Origin: Sphingomonas sp. PP-CC-1A-547
GTDB taxonomy: Bacteria > Pseudomonadota > Alphaproteobacteria > Sphingomonadales > Sphingomonadaceae
Direction of reading: 5' to 3'
DNA length: 64,000 bases
Assembly (NCBI RefSeq): GCF_003610375.1
Contig: NZ_RAPZ01000015.1
Coordinates: forward strand, 62,001-126,000
Shown: positions 50,260 through 60,796 of the stretch, in pieces
Layout of the letters: each line of letters begins with the position of its first letter
How positions within the stretch are numbered: position 1 is the first letter of the stretch
Notes under the pieces: generated by a model
What the model was told of the DNA's origin: nothing
What the model saw: only the letters and a program-made list of their open reading frames with translations
Database searches by the model: none
Made by a program: the position numbers and the translations under genes

Positions 50260-52442
50260 GGCGCTGGTCTTAAAGGCAAATTGCGGATGCGGAAGCCCGT
50301 TGACGCATAGAGCGCGTTGGCGATCGCCGGTGCGACCGCAGGGACGCCGAGTTCGCCGACGCCGCCGGGCGCTTCGTCGCTGCGGATGACCTCGACGGTG
50401 ATATCGGGCGTGTCGGCGAGGCGGGGCAGGCCGATCGTGTCGAACCCGCGTGCGTCGGCGAGGCCGCGGGTGAAACCGGTTGACGCGCCGAGTGCGGCGG
50501 CCATGCCGAAGATCAGCCCGCCCTCGATCTGCTGACGGACGATGTCGGGATTGATCTGCGCACCGCAATCGACCGCGGCGACGAGGCGGTCGACCACGGG
50601 CCGCTGGTCCGCGCCGATGTGCGCCTCTGCCATAACGGCGATGTAGCTGCCGCGGAAGGCGTGGGCTGCGATGCCCTGGCCGCTGCCGGCGACGCCGCCG
50701 TCCCAGCCACCGAGCGCCGCCGCGGTCGAGAGGCAGCGCGCGAGTCGCGGTTCGCCGCCGAGCATGGCGATGCGGAACGACATCGGTTCGGACTGTGCGG
50801 CGCGCGCGAGTTCGTCGAGGAAGCATTCGGTGAAGAACGCGGTGTAGCCATGCGCGCCGCCGCGGAGGTGGCCGGTGGGTATGCCGATCTCGGCGGCGTG
50901 GTGCTCGATCGCAAAGGCCGGGATGCGATAGACCGGCGTGGCGCCCGCGACGGCGTAGCGATCGCCTTTGACGCCGATCAGCGCGGCTTCGGTCGCGAGG
51001 TCCGGCATCATCCGGCGTGCCATCTCGGCGCCGGTCGACGGAGCCGCGATGTTAGCCGACCAGCCCATGATCGCGCCGTTGGGGGCGAGCCGTGCGGCCA
51101 TCTTCGCGACGGCGGGTGGGCGGTAGTGATCGTGGAGCGAGTCTTCCCCGCGCGACCAGACGAGGCTGACCGGGCGTCTTAGCTTTACCGCCAGCACCGC
51201 AGCCTGTTCGGCGACGTCGTGTTCGAGTGCGGCGCCGAACGATCCGCCGATGAGCATCGGGTGGACGACGACGGCGTCTTCGCTGAGGCCCGCCGCGCGT
51301 GCCGCTGCCGATCGCGCGAGCCCCGGCGCTTGGGTTGCTAGCCAGAGTTCGAGGCGGCCGTTCGAGAAGGAGGCGGTTGCGCTGCGGGTTTCGATCACCG
51401 CGTGCAGGCCTAGGCCAGCGCGGTAGGTCGTGGTGACGAGCTTGGCGCCCTGGAAGGTAGCGGCGACGTTGCCTGCGGACGCCATCTGCGTGCCGGGACG
51501 GGCTAGCGCGGCGTCGAGCGCTGCGTCGATCGACCTGGTATCGGGGAGTGGGGCGTCGATCTCGAATCGCGGGGCGAGGGCGTCGAGCGCCTTTTGCGCG
51601 GCCCACCCTGTCGTCGCGACGGCTGCGACCCAGCGCGGGTTCTCGACCACCGACAGCACGCCGCGGATGCGGTCGGCGGCGGCGCGGTCGACCCTAGTCA
51701 GGCGACCGCCGACCGGGCCTTGGCGGATCGCGGCGTGGACCATGTCGGCGAGGCGGACGTCGCCTGCGAAGTTGGCCGAGCCGTCGACTTTCGAGGGGGT
51801 GTCGAGGCGGGGGACGGATTTGCCGACCAGCTTGCCTGCACCCTGGATGCCGAATGGGAGGGGATGGGGAAGGGTGAACTTCGCGGCCTCTTCGGCGAGC
51901 TCGGCGAAGCGGATGCGCTTGGTTTGGTAGGTGCAGAAGCCGGCGTCGACGTTGACCTGGGTCCAGTCGGCGTCCCACCGCTTTGCCGCCGCCATGCAGA
52001 GCAGCGCGCGGGCGCCCGCACCAGCCTCGCGACAGGTTTGCTCGAACATCCGGATCGAGCTCGATCCGCCGGTCAGCATCGGTGGCTGCGTCGTACTTTG
52101 CGGGAGGCGATCGAACAGGCCTTCGAACAGGTCGTGCTTGCCGATTGGGTTGGCGTAGAGCGGGTTGAGGGTTGCGGGCTCGACGCCGATCGTGCGCCAG
52201 TCCGCGCCGAGCTCGTCCGCGACGATCTGGGGGAGGGTCGTGTAGACGCCCTGGCCGTGCTCGACCTGCGGGACGGCGACGGTGACATGACCGTCGGTGC
52301 CAATCTTGAGCCACGCGCCGAACGGGGTTTCGCCGGGGTTGGCGACGAGGTTTGGGGCGTAGGTTCGTGGCCAAAGGCTCCAGGCGACGACGAGGCCGAC
52401 CCCTGCGCCGCCGCCGACGAGTATGCTGCGCCTGTTAATCAT
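50256..52442 (-). CDS. Tat-exported xanthine-dehydrogenase-family molybdenum hydroxylase (IorB-like), orphan large subunit
   Basis: A 728-residue protein with an N-terminal twin-arginine signal (NRRSILVGGGAGVGLVVAW). The molybdopterin-cytosine-dinucleotide-binding domains follow, including an early VPQVEHGQGVYTTLPQIVADELG and the catalytic Glu segment GGVGELGVPAVAPAIANAL near the C-terminus. This matches IorB-type large subunits that hydroxylate aromatic or aldehyde substrates in the periplasm. Such proteins usually pair with a 2Fe-2S small subunit gene next door; none lies in the window. Its ATGA overlap with hemH is unusual. Substrate is unknown. Confidence 0.87.
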   Translation of the reverse strand: MINRRSILVGGGAGVGLVVAWSLWPRTYAPNLVANPGETPFGAWLKIGTDGHVTVAVPQVEHGQGVYTTLPQIVADELGADWRTIGVEPATLNPLYANPIGKHDLFEGLFDRLPQSTTQPPMLTGGSSSIRMFEQTCREAGAGARALLCMAAAKRWDADWTQVNVDAGFCTYQTKRIRFAELAEEAAKFTLPHPLPFGIQGAGKLVGKSVPRLDTPSKVDGSANFAGDVRLADMVHAAIRQGPVGGRLTRVDRAAADRIRGVLSVVENPRWVAAVATTGWAAQKALDALAPRFEIDAPLPDTRSIDAALDAALARPGTQMASAGNVAATFQGAKLVTTTYRAGLGLHAVIETRSATASFSNGRLELWLATQAPGLARSAAARAAGLSEDAVVVHPMLIGGSFGAALEHDVAEQAAVLAVKLRRPVSLVWSRGEDSLHDHYRPPAVAKMAARLAPNGAIMGWSANIAAPSTGAEMARRMMPDLATEAALIGVKGDRYAVAGATPVYRIPAFAIEHHAAEIGIPTGHLRGGAHGYTAFFTECFLDELARAAQSEPMSFRIAMLGGEPRLARCLSTAAALGGWDGGVAGSGQGIAAHAFRGSYIAVMAEAHIGADQRPVVDRLVAAVDCGAQINPDIVRQQIEGGLIFGMAAALGASTGFTRGLADARGFDTIGLPRLADTPDITVEVIRSDEAPGGVGELGVPAVAPAIANALYASTGFRIRNLPLRPAP

Positions 52443-52456
52443 GGAGTGGCTCTAAT

Positions 52457-52597
52457 CCTTCTCCCCCACGGGGAGAAGGTGGCGCGAAGCGTCGGATGAG
52501 GGGGAGTGGGTCTCCGGGGCCGTGCCGGGAGTCTCACTCCCCTCTCCCTTCCGTCGCCAAGTGGCTCCTCCCTCCCTCTCCCCGTAGGGGCGAGGGA
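52457..52597. repeat. Intergenic palindrome, family G copy 2
   Basis: Pieces CCTTCTCCCCCACGGGGAGA and CTCCCTCTCCCCGTAGGGGC, with inner GATGAGGGGGAGT and ACTCCCCTCTCCC. It lies between the acyl-CoA ligase stop and the start of the molybdenum hydroxylase gene, both minus strand. Confidence 0.75.
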
Positions 52598-52599
52598 AT

Positions 52600-54288
<1,689 letters not shown>

Positions 54289-54325
54289 ATCGCTCTCCTA
54301 CTTGGTCTTATTGTTATCGGCCTTT

Positions 54326-55261
54326 ATGCAGGGGCGAACGCGTGGGGAAAAGCCTTTGATCCTGTCGACCATCACCGCCGCTGCGGGCGCCGTAGCGCCT
54401 GCCGTCGGCAGTCACATCCGCTTCGAGGATCTCGGGCTGCACCCCGACGTCTTCTCGATCGGGTTCTTCACGCTGCGTTGGTACAGCCTTGCCTATATCG
54501 GCGGGATCCTGCTCGGCTGGTGGTATCTGCTGAAGCTGCTCGCCCAGCCCGGCGCACCGATGGCCCGGCGGCATGCCGACGACCTCGTATTCTACGCGAC
54601 GCTCGGCATCATCCTCGGCGGGCGGCTCGGCTATGTGATCTTCTACGCGCCCGAGATGTTCCTGCATCCGCTGCGGATCTTCCGGCTGTGGGACGGCGGC
54701 ATGTCGTTCCACGGCGGGGTGATCGGCACGTCGATCGGGCTGATCCTGTTCGCGCGGAAGCACCAGCTCAACTGGCTGCGCGTGCACGATTATATCGCGT
54801 GCTGCGTGCCGTTCGGGCTGTTCTTCGGGCGGCTGGCGAACTTCGTGAATGGCGAGCTGTGGGGCAAGCCGACCGACGTCGCGTGGGGGATCATCTTCGA
54901 GCGCACCGTGCCGTTCGGGATGGTCGAGCCGGCGCGGCATCCGAGCCAGCTGTACGAGGCGGGGCTGGAAGGCGTGCTGCTGTTCGCGCTGCTGTGGTTC
55001 GCGTTCTGGAAGACCAAGGCGCGGTATGATCCGGGCAAGCTCGTCGGGTTGTTCGTGCTCGGCTACGGGATCGCGCGGTTTACCGTCGAGTTCTTCCGCG
55101 AGCCGGATTCGCAGCTGCGGGCGTTTGCCGAGCATACCGGGCTGCACATGGGGCAGTGGCTGTGCGTGCCGATGATCGTCGGGGGGGCGTATCTGGTGGC
55201 GACGTCGGCCAAGCGCCGCGTGCGGGTCGAGTCGATCGCGGGGACGGCGAGCGTCGCCTGA
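54326..55261 (+). CDS. lgt: Prolipoprotein diacylglyceryl transferase
   Basis: About 311 residues with seven hydrophobic segments. The family signature [37 protein letters not shown] opens the protein. [10 protein letters not shown] at about 98-107, the key [13 protein letters not shown] at about 122-134 and [21 protein letters not shown] at about 167-187 follow. It transfers diacylglycerol to the lipobox cysteine of prolipoproteins. The start is ATG 54326 or a downstream TTG near 54356. It is divergent from the acyl-CoA ligase and followed by the MidA-type gene. Confidence 0.95.
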   Translation: MQGRTRGEKPLILSTITAAAGAVAPAVGSHIRFEDLGLHPDVFSIGFFTLRWYSLAYIGGILLGWWYLLKLLAQPGAPMARRHADDLVFYATLGIILGGRLGYVIFYAPEMFLHPLRIFRLWDGGMSFHGGVIGTSIGLILFARKHQLNWLRVHDYIACCVPFGLFFGRLANFVNGELWGKPTDVAWGIIFERTVPFGMVEPARHPSQLYEAGLEGVLLFALLWFAFWKTKARYDPGKLVGLFVLGYGIARFTVEFFREPDSQLRAFAEHTGLHMGQWLCVPMIVGGAYLVATSAKRRVRVESIAGTASVA

Positions 55262-55366
55262 CTCCCCTCCCGCTTGCGGGAGGGGTTGGGGGAGGGCATG
55301 GCCGCAAATGTCATGGCCAACGATACTCCAGCCCCTCCCCTAACCCCTCCCGCAAGCGGAAGGGGA
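55262..55366. repeat. Palindrome, family G copy 3, partly inside the following gene
   Basis: Arms CTCCCCTCCCGCTTGCGGGA with GGGGTTGGGGGAGG, and CCTCCCCTAACCCC with TCCCGCAAGCGGAAGGGG. It starts one base after the lgt stop. The right part is read as residues of the MidA-type protein, so this repeat provides both its ribosome-binding-like sequence and its first codons. Confidence 0.85.
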
Positions 55367-56401
55367 ATAGACACCGCCCTCCCCGAACGCCTCGCCCGAG
55401 CGATTGCGCTCGCGGGTCCGATCCCCGTTGCGCAGTATATGGCGGCGGCGAACGCGCACTATTATGCGACGCGCGACCCGTTGGGGGCGGCGGGGGACTT
55501 CACCACCGCGCCCGAGATCAGCCAGATGTTCGGCGAGCTTGTCGGGCTGTGGTGTGCCGATCTTTGGGACCGCGCTGGTCGCCCCGAGGTGGCTTGGGCC
55601 GAACTCGGGCCGGGTCGCGGGACGCTGGCCGCCGATGCAGCGAGGGCGATGGCGAAGGCGGGACTCGAGCCGGCGGTGCATCTCGTCGAGACGAGCCCGG
55701 CACTCCGCGCGGCGCAGGCCGAGCGCGTGCCGGACGCGACGTGGCATGACTCGATCGAGACGCTGCCGACCGATCGCCCGCTGATCGTCGTCGCCAACGA
55801 ATTCTTCGATGCGCTGCCGATCCGGCAGTTGGTGAAGCGCGAGCAGTGGCACGAGCGTCTCGTCGCTGCGCAGGACCTGCTGTTCCTGCCGATTGCCGGC
55901 AAGCCGCTGCCCGACGCGGTGATTCCGGAGCCGTTCCGGGATGCACCCGCGGGCTCGATCCTCGAGACGTCGCCCGCTGCCGTCACCATCGTTCGCGGCC
56001 TCGCCAAGCGGATTGCAACGCAGGGCGGCGCTCTGATCGCGATCGACTATGGGTATGAGGGGCCAGCGCTTGGCGACACGTTGCAGGCGGTGCGCGGGCA
56101 TGCGTTCGCCAATCCGTTCGAGGCGCCCGGCGAGCATGACCTGACCGCGCATGTCGACTTCACCACGCTCGCCGCCGCGGCCCAGGCCGAAGGTGCGGTC
56201 GCGTGGGGGCCGGTGACGCAACGCGACCTGCTCGGCGGGCTCGGGATCGATTCGCGGACGTCCGCGCTCGCCAAGGCGTCGCCTGCGTGGGCGGAAGCAC
56301 TGGCGGCGGATCGGAAGAGGTTGATGGACGATATGGGTACGCTCTTCAAAGCGTTTGCGATCACCGTGCCGACTTGGCCGACCCCGGCGGCGTTTGCATG
56401 A
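55298..56401 (+). CDS. MidA/NDUFAF7-type SAM-dependent methyltransferase
   Basis: About 367 residues of the DUF185 family. GPIPVAQYMAAANAHYYATRDPLGAAGDFTTAPEISQMFGELVG at about 40-83 is the family hallmark, then WAELGPGRGTLAADAAR is the SAM motif and FVVANEFFDALPIRQ follows. Mitochondrial members methylate a complex I subunit arginine; bacterial roles are less clear. ATG at 55298 (or 55313) must be the start, because the conserved part begins within 40 codons and no start lies after the palindrome. About 25 residues thus come from repeat DNA. The stop overlaps the GNAT gene by ATGA. Confidence 0.85.
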   Translation: MAANVMANDTPAPPLTPPASGRGIDTALPERLARAIALAGPIPVAQYMAAANAHYYATRDPLGAAGDFTTAPEISQMFGELVGLWCADLWDRAGRPEVAWAELGPGRGTLAADAARAMAKAGLEPAVHLVETSPALRAAQAERVPDATWHDSIETLPTDRPLIVVANEFFDALPIRQLVKREQWHERLVAAQDLLFLPIAGKPLPDAVIPEPFRDAPAGSILETSPAAVTIVRGLAKRIATQGGALIAIDYGYEGPALGDTLQAVRGHAFANPFEAPGEHDLTAHVDFTTLAAAAQAEGAVAWGPVTQRDLLGGLGIDSRTSALAKASPAWAEALAADRKRLMDDMGTLFKAFAITVPTWPTPAAFA

Positions 56402-56910
56402 TCGCCTATCGTGATGCCGTGCTCGCCGACGGTGCAGAACTCGCTGCGATGGCGAAGCGGTCGTTTACCGACACGTTCGGTACGCTGTATCGCCCTGAAG
56501 ATCTTGCCGCCTTCCTCGACCAGACGTTTGGCGAGAAGGGGTTGCCGGCGCAACTCTCCGACCCTGCCTTCATCGTGCGCGTCGCGGTGGACGAATCGGG
56601 CGAGATCGTCGGATTTGCCAAGACCGGACCCGTGGCTTTCCCCGGCGACTGGCCGGCGACGGCGATCGAACTTCACCAGCTTTATGTGCGTGGCGATCAG
56701 CATGGCGCGGGCGTTGGCCCGGCGTTGATGGACTGGGCGATCGATGTCGCACGCGCCGAGGGACGGACGGAGATGATCCTTAGCGTCTATGTCGACAACC
56801 ACCGAGCTCATCGGTTCTACCAGCGGTACGGGTTCGTCGAGATCGGGCGGTATGTGTTCATGGTTGGGGAGCAGCCTGACGATGACCGGATCATGCGGCT
56901 GGTGCTGTGA
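56398..56910 (+). CDS. GNAT-family N-acetyltransferase
   Basis: A 170-residue acetyltransferase. The family core ATAIELHQLYVRGDQHGAGVGPALMDWAIDVARAEGR at about residues 88-124 has the acetyl-CoA pyrophosphate loop (QHGAGVG), with LSVYVDNHRAHRFYQRYGFVEIGR following. The acceptor is unknown. The start ATG overlaps the MidA-type stop by four bases; an earlier in-frame stretch lies inside that gene. It is followed by a family E palindrome. Confidence 0.85.
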   Translation: MIAYRDAVLADGAELAAMAKRSFTDTFGTLYRPEDLAAFLDQTFGEKGLPAQLSDPAFIVRVAVDESGEIVGFAKTGPVAFPGDWPATAIELHQLYVRGDQHGAGVGPALMDWAIDVARAEGRTEMILSVYVDNHRAHRFYQRYGFVEIGRYVFMVGEQPDDDRIMRLVL

Positions 56911-56947
56911 TGATTGGTGCCCCCAGAGATATCGTAGCGAAAGGCCA

Positions 56948-57052
56948 CCACCCCGGCGGAGGCCGGGGCCAAGTTGGAAAGGTCATGGTAATGGCGCGTT
57001 GCCCGTCATCAGCACCGTCCCCCCAACTGGGCCCCGGCCTTCGCCGGGGTGG
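56948..57052. repeat. Intergenic palindrome, family E copy 2
   Basis: Arms CCACCCCGGCGGAGGCCGGG and CCCGGCCTTCGCCGGGGTGG with inner CCAAGTTGG and CCAACTGGG. It lies between two genes on the same strand (GNAT and pgeF), so it is not limited to convergent gaps. Confidence 0.88.
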
Positions 57053-57081
57053 GGGCTGTGTTTGATGTTGGGTGATCTGAT

Positions 57082-57855
57082 ATGACTATCGAAGCGATCC
57101 GCGCGAAGGCGCTTGGCGACATCCCACATGGCTTTCTCGGCCGTCGTGGTGGTGTCTCGACCGGTGCATATGCGAGCCTCAACGTTGGTATCGGTTCCGA
57201 CGACGACCCCGCCGCCATCGCAGAGAACCGCCGTCGTGCGAGCGAAGCCGTCCTGCCCAGTGCGAAACTCGTCGGTCTCTACCAGGTCCATTCCGCCGAC
57301 GCGGTCACCGTGATCGAGCCGTTCGACGACGCGATCCGTCCGCATGCCGATGCGCTGGTCACCAACCGTCCCGGCCTCGCGCTCGGCATCCTCACCGCGG
57401 ACTGCGCACCCGTCTTGTTCGCCGACGCGCACGCCGGCGTCGTTGCGGCAGCCCATGCCGGCTGGAAGGGCGCGCTCGGCGGCGTCACCGACTCCACGAT
57501 CCTCGCGATGGAGGCGATCGGTGCGCACCGCGACCGGATCGTCGCCGCGGTAGGGCCGTGCATCGCGCGCGCCAGCTATGAGGTCGACGACGGCTTCATC
57601 CGCCGGTTCTGCGAGGCGGATCCGGAGAACGAGCGCTTCTTCGCGGACGGCCGCGCCGTCGAGAACAGGGGCGATCATTACCAGTTCGACCTGGAGGCCT
57701 ATGTCGTCAGCCGGCTCGCGGTCGCCGGGATCGGCCGGATCGAGGCGCTCGGGCTCGACACGTACACCGATGACGATCGCTTTTTCAGCTATCGGCGCGC
57801 GACCCATCGCGGCGAGCCCTCCTATGGGCGTCAGATCAGCATCATCGGCCTGTAA
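57082..57855 (+). CDS. pgeF: Peptidoglycan-editing/purine-nucleosidase-type protein (YfiH/PgeF, Cu-oxidase_4)
   Basis: A 257-residue YfiH-family enzyme. The metal-site pattern is seen: LVGLYQVHSADAVTV at about residues 62-76 with His, LTADCAPVLFAD at about 104-115 with Cys, and AAAHAGWKGALGGVTDSTI at about 120-138 with His. The ending FFSYRRATHRGEPSYGRQISII fits. Members remove misplaced L-Ser from the peptidoglycan stem and also act on purine nucleosides. It is a stand-alone gene downstream of a palindrome. Confidence 0.92.
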   Translation: MTIEAIRAKALGDIPHGFLGRRGGVSTGAYASLNVGIGSDDDPAAIAENRRRASEAVLPSAKLVGLYQVHSADAVTVIEPFDDAIRPHADALVTNRPGLALGILTADCAPVLFADAHAGVVAAAHAGWKGALGGVTDSTILAMEAIGAHRDRIVAAVGPCIARASYEVDDGFIRRFCEADPENERFFADGRAVENRGDHYQFDLEAYVVSRLAVAGIGRIEALGLDTYTDDDRFFSYRRATHRGEPSYGRQISIIGL

Positions 57856-57932
57856 CGGCTCCCAAAGCCCTCGCCGGTCGTTTAGGCTCCGCACATCGGC
57901 TCGCATAAGACGGGCCACGCAGGAGCATATTG
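57856..57932 (+). promoter_or_regulatory. Leader of the CGS-family gene with possible RBS-sequestering hairpin
   Basis: In this 77-base gap GGCTCC (57885-57890) can pair with GGAGC at the ribosome-binding site just before the ATG, with small pairings between. Methionine genes in alphaproteobacteria often carry SAM-binding leaders. No SAM-II or SAM/SAH consensus was confirmed here. Confidence 0.25.
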
Positions 57933-59279
57933 ATGTCCGATACCCCCGAAAACGCCGGCGCCGTACCCGCTGAGACAGAAGCGGACCTGACCGGCGTAGC
58001 GGCGCGCGTCGCGCCGAAGCCCGAGGTCGAGAAGATCGGCGGGCGGAAACTGAAGCCGTCGACCTTGATGATGGGGCACGGTTACGATCCCGCACTGTCG
58101 GAAGGCTCGCTGAAGCCGCCGATCTTCCTCACCTCGACCTTCGTGTTCCCCAATGCGGCGGCGGGCAAGCGTCACTTCGAAGGCGTTACGGGCAAGCGTC
58201 CGGGCGGGGCCGAGGGGCTCGTCTATTCGCGCTTCAACGGGCCGAACCAGGAGATCCTCGAGGATCGCCTTGGCGTGTGGGAAGAGGCGGAAGACGCGCT
58301 CGCTTTCTCGTCGGGCATGTCGGCAATCGCGACTCTGTTTCTCGCGATGGTCAAGCCGGGCGACACGATCGTCCATTCGGGACCGTTGTATGCGGCGACC
58401 GAGACGCTGATCGGGCGCGTGCTCGGCAAGTTCGGGGTCAAGTGGCTCGACTTCCCGGCGGGTGCGACGCGCGAGGAAATCGACGCGGTGATGACCGAGG
58501 CGGCGACCGGCAACGTCGCGCTGATCTATCTGGAAAGCCCGGCGAACCCGACCAATGCGCTGGTCGACGTCGAGGCGGTCGCGGCCAGCCGGGACGCGAT
58601 CTTCAAGGGCGAGAAGCCGCCGATCGCGATCGACAACACCTTCCTCGGGCCGCTGTGGTTCCAGCCGCTCAAGCATGGCGCGGATATCGTCGTCTACTCG
58701 CTGACCAAGTATGTCGGCGGGCATTCGGATCTCGTCGCGGGCGGCGTGCTGGGGTCGAAGGAGCACATCAACACGATCCGCACGATGCGGAACACGATCG
58801 GGACGATCACCGATCCGAACACCGCGTGGATGTTGCTGCGATCGCTGGAGACTCTCGAACTGCGGATGAGCCGTGCGGGCGAGAATGCGGCGAAGGTCTG
58901 CGGTTTTCTCCGTCACCATCCGAAGGTGGAGCGGGTCGCGTATCTGGGCTTCCTCGAGGACGAGCCGGGTATGGAGCGGCAGGCGGATATCTATCGTCGC
59001 CATTGCACTGGTGGGGGCTCGACCTTCTCGCTGTACCTGAAGGGTGGCGAGCGCGAGAGCTTCGCGTTCCTCGATGCGTTGAAGATCGCCAAGCTGGCTG
59101 TGTCGCTGGGCGGGACCGAGACGCTGGCTAGCCATCCGGCTGGCATGACGCATCTGTCGGTGCCGGATGCGCGGAAGCAGGCGCTGGGGATCACGGACAA
59201 CCTCGTCCGGATCTCGATTGGGGTGGAGGATCCGGATGATCTGATCGCCGATTTCGAGCAGGCGCTGGAGACGATCTGA
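57933..59279 (+). CDS. Cystathionine gamma-synthase-family PLP enzyme
   Basis: A 448-residue Cys/Met-metabolism fold-type I PLP enzyme. Features in order are the early YSRFNGPNQEILEDRLGVWEEAEDALAFSSGMSA at about residues 92-125 and IYLESPANPTNALVDVEA at about 189-206. AIDNTFLGPLW follows, and the Schiff-base lysine is in VYSLTKYVGGHSDLVAGG at about 251-268. The start has a long, low-complexity N-terminal extension (~40 residues). Members make cystathionine or homocysteine or act as gamma-lyases, so the exact reaction is open. ATG at 57933 has AGGAG seven bases ahead. Confidence 0.87.
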   Translation: MSDTPENAGAVPAETEADLTGVAARVAPKPEVEKIGGRKLKPSTLMMGHGYDPALSEGSLKPPIFLTSTFVFPNAAAGKRHFEGVTGKRPGGAEGLVYSRFNGPNQEILEDRLGVWEEAEDALAFSSGMSAIATLFLAMVKPGDTIVHSGPLYAATETLIGRVLGKFGVKWLDFPAGATREEIDAVMTEAATGNVALIYLESPANPTNALVDVEAVAASRDAIFKGEKPPIAIDNTFLGPLWFQPLKHGADIVVYSLTKYVGGHSDLVAGGVLGSKEHINTIRTMRNTIGTITDPNTAWMLLRSLETLELRMSRAGENAAKVCGFLRHHPKVERVAYLGFLEDEPGMERQADIYRRHCTGGGSTFSLYLKGGERESFAFLDALKIAKLAVSLGGTETLASHPAGMTHLSVPDARKQALGITDNLVRISIGVEDPDDLIADFEQALETI

Positions 59280-59290
59280 CGTTAAAACTT

Positions 59291-59367
59291 GTTCTCCCGC
59301 GAAGGCGGGAGTCCAGGGTCACGAGCGCTGCGCACGTAACCCTGGGCTCCTGCTTTGGCAGGAGAAC
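59291..59367. repeat. Intergenic palindrome, family C copy 3
   Basis: Arms GTTCTCCCGCGAAGGCGGGA continuing GTCCAGGGT, and ACCCTGGGCTCCTGCTTTGG continuing CAGGAGAAC; the right arm is partly mutated. It follows the CGS-family gene. Confidence 0.85.
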
Positions 59368-59405
59368 GGCTGGTTCTCCCAACCGCGAGGCGGTAACATC
59401 CGTCG

Positions 59406-59924
59406 ATGCCGATCTTTACCCCTATCCCGCAGCACGAGTTCGTCGCGGCCGTACACATCCTCGCAGCCAAACTGGTCGAGGATACCGCGTGGAAACCCGA
59501 TTACATCATCGGCATCGGCCGCGGTGGACTCGTGCCCGCGGTATTCCTTAGCCACGCGATCGGACTGCCGACGCTGTCGGTCGATTATTCGAGCCAGGTG
59601 AAGGACTTTGCCGACGAGCCGCTGGTGAAACTTGCCGCGCGGACTCGAGGGGGCGAGCGGCTGCTGTTTGTCGACGACATCAATGATTCGGGGCGGACGA
59701 TCACGCATCTGCGGCGCGCGCTGGCGGCGGCGGGTGCTGTCGAGGGCGCGGTGCGGTTTGCGATGTTGATCGATAACGTCAGTTCTGCGGAGCGGATCGA
59801 GTATTGTGCGCGGACGATCGACCGGGCTGTGACGAAGGACTGGTTCGTGTTTCCGTGGGAAGCGGTGGCGCCTGATGCGGCGATTGCCGAGGACGCCGCG
59901 GAAGTGCCGGAGCGGACCGCGTGA
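59406..59924 (+). CDS. PRPP-dependent phosphoribosyltransferase
   Basis: A 172-residue type I phosphoribosyltransferase. The PRPP-binding motif LLFVDDINDSGRTITHLRRA is at about residues 90-109. An early PDYIIGIGRGGLVPAVFLSHAIG and a late IDRAVTKDWFVFPWEA are like the xanthine/hypoxanthine phosphoribosyltransferase (Gpt/YdhX) group. It likely makes a purine nucleotide from base and PRPP. A palindrome lies on each side, so it looks monocistronic. Confidence 0.85.
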   Translation: MPIFTPIPQHEFVAAVHILAAKLVEDTAWKPDYIIGIGRGGLVPAVFLSHAIGLPTLSVDYSSQVKDFADEPLVKLAARTRGGERLLFVDDINDSGRTITHLRRALAAAGAVEGAVRFAMLIDNVSSAERIEYCARTIDRAVTKDWFVFPWEAVAPDAAIAEDAAEVPERTA

Positions 59925-59935
59925 TCCATTCACAA

Positions 59936-60020
59936 CCGTCATCCTGACGAAAGTCAGGACCCAGGGTAACTGACCACTGCCGGTAGTGGCTCTGGATCCT
60001 GACTTTCGTCAGGATGACGG
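59936..60020. repeat. Intergenic palindrome, family B copy 3
   Basis: Arms CCGTCATCCTGACGAAAGTC and GACTTTCGTCAGGATGACGG are fully complementary over 20 bases; inner AGGACCCAGGGTAAC and GTGGCTCTGGATCCT pair less well. It follows the phosphoribosyltransferase gene. Confidence 0.9.
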
Positions 60021-60074
60021 GGGTGGCGTATGGGGCCTTCGGTGCGTGCCGTTGCCGGATTGGGGACGAACAAA

Positions 60075-60103
60075 GGGCCGGCTCCCGTACGGGAAGCCGG
60101 CCC
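60075..60103. terminator. Hairpin terminator, convergent region
   Basis: GGGCCGGCT and AGCCGGCCC form a nine-pair stem around CCCGTACGGGA, which can itself pair (CCCG/CGGG). It stands between the phosphoribosyltransferase gene and the convergent glycine-zipper gene; GC-rich with no long T-run. Confidence 0.6.
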
Positions 60104-60268
60104 CCGCCCTCGATACGCTACGCGAGGGAACTGGGAAACTGGTTGGGTGGCTCGAACGGGCGCGACGTCGGCGAAGCCGTCGTCGGTCGGGTCAGGCGAT
60201 GCCTGCCCGCCGTCCGTGCCGGCGGTTGCTCGACCGCTTTCGCGGCGAGCACCGGCCCGTTGCCGGGC
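60104..60268. other. Rest of the gap before the glycine-zipper gene
   Basis: About 165 bases rich in GC with small inverted pieces (CTCGATACGCTACGCGAG, GGCGAAGCCGTCGTCGG) and no supported gene. Confidence 0.4.
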
Positions 60269-60652
60269 TTACCGCCGGCAATACCCTGGGTTATCCGACT
60301 TATCGATCGCGTTGCCGGCCAGGCCACCACCAGCCGCGCCCAGGACTGCGCCGAGCGTCCGGTCACCACGACCGGCGATGGTGTGACCGAGCAGGCCGCC
60401 GGCGAGGGCGCCGATGATCGTGCCGCCGGTGTTGTCGCAGCCGCGACGGCTGCGGGCGTTGTAGCGGCGGTCGTTGCCGCGATACTCGCGGTAGCCACGG
60501 TCGTAGCCATTGTCGCGGTAGCCGCCACCCTGATAACCATCGTAGCCACGCTCGTAGCGCGAGCCCCAGCGCTGCGCATCGGCGGCGGCGGGAACGAGGG
60601 CGGTCGCACCCAATGCGAGGGCACTGGCGGCGAGAGTAAAAGTCTTGAACAT
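60269..60652 (-). CDS. Exported glycine-zipper 2TM protein
   Basis: 127 residues with a signal peptide of about 26 residues (FTLAASALALGATALVPAAADAQ). A tyrosine/glycine/arginine-rich region (residues 28-67) is followed by the glycine zipper (GGTIIGALAGGLLGHTIAG, then TLGAVLGAAGGGLAGNAID). Such proteins sit in the cell envelope, often as outer-membrane or stress-related components; the role is not established. ATG at 60652 has GGGAG twelve bases ahead. It is divergent from the phytase-like gene. Confidence 0.85.
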   Translation of the reverse strand: MFKTFTLAASALALGATALVPAAADAQRWGSRYERGYDGYQGGGYRDNGYDRGYREYRGNDRRYNARSRRGCDNTGGTIIGALAGGLLGHTIAGRGDRTLGAVLGAAGGGLAGNAIDKSDNPGYCRR

Positions 60653-60796
60653 CGTGCGTCTCCCGTTGGGGATTTCGGCGGCGGCGGGGGCCGTGCTTCC
60701 ATCCTCGATGAGACGCTTATGAGTGATTCGCATTGAGCCGAGCCTGAATGCCTCCGTTATCCGCTGTTCATGCTTCCGTGGATCGCCGGACCCCCT

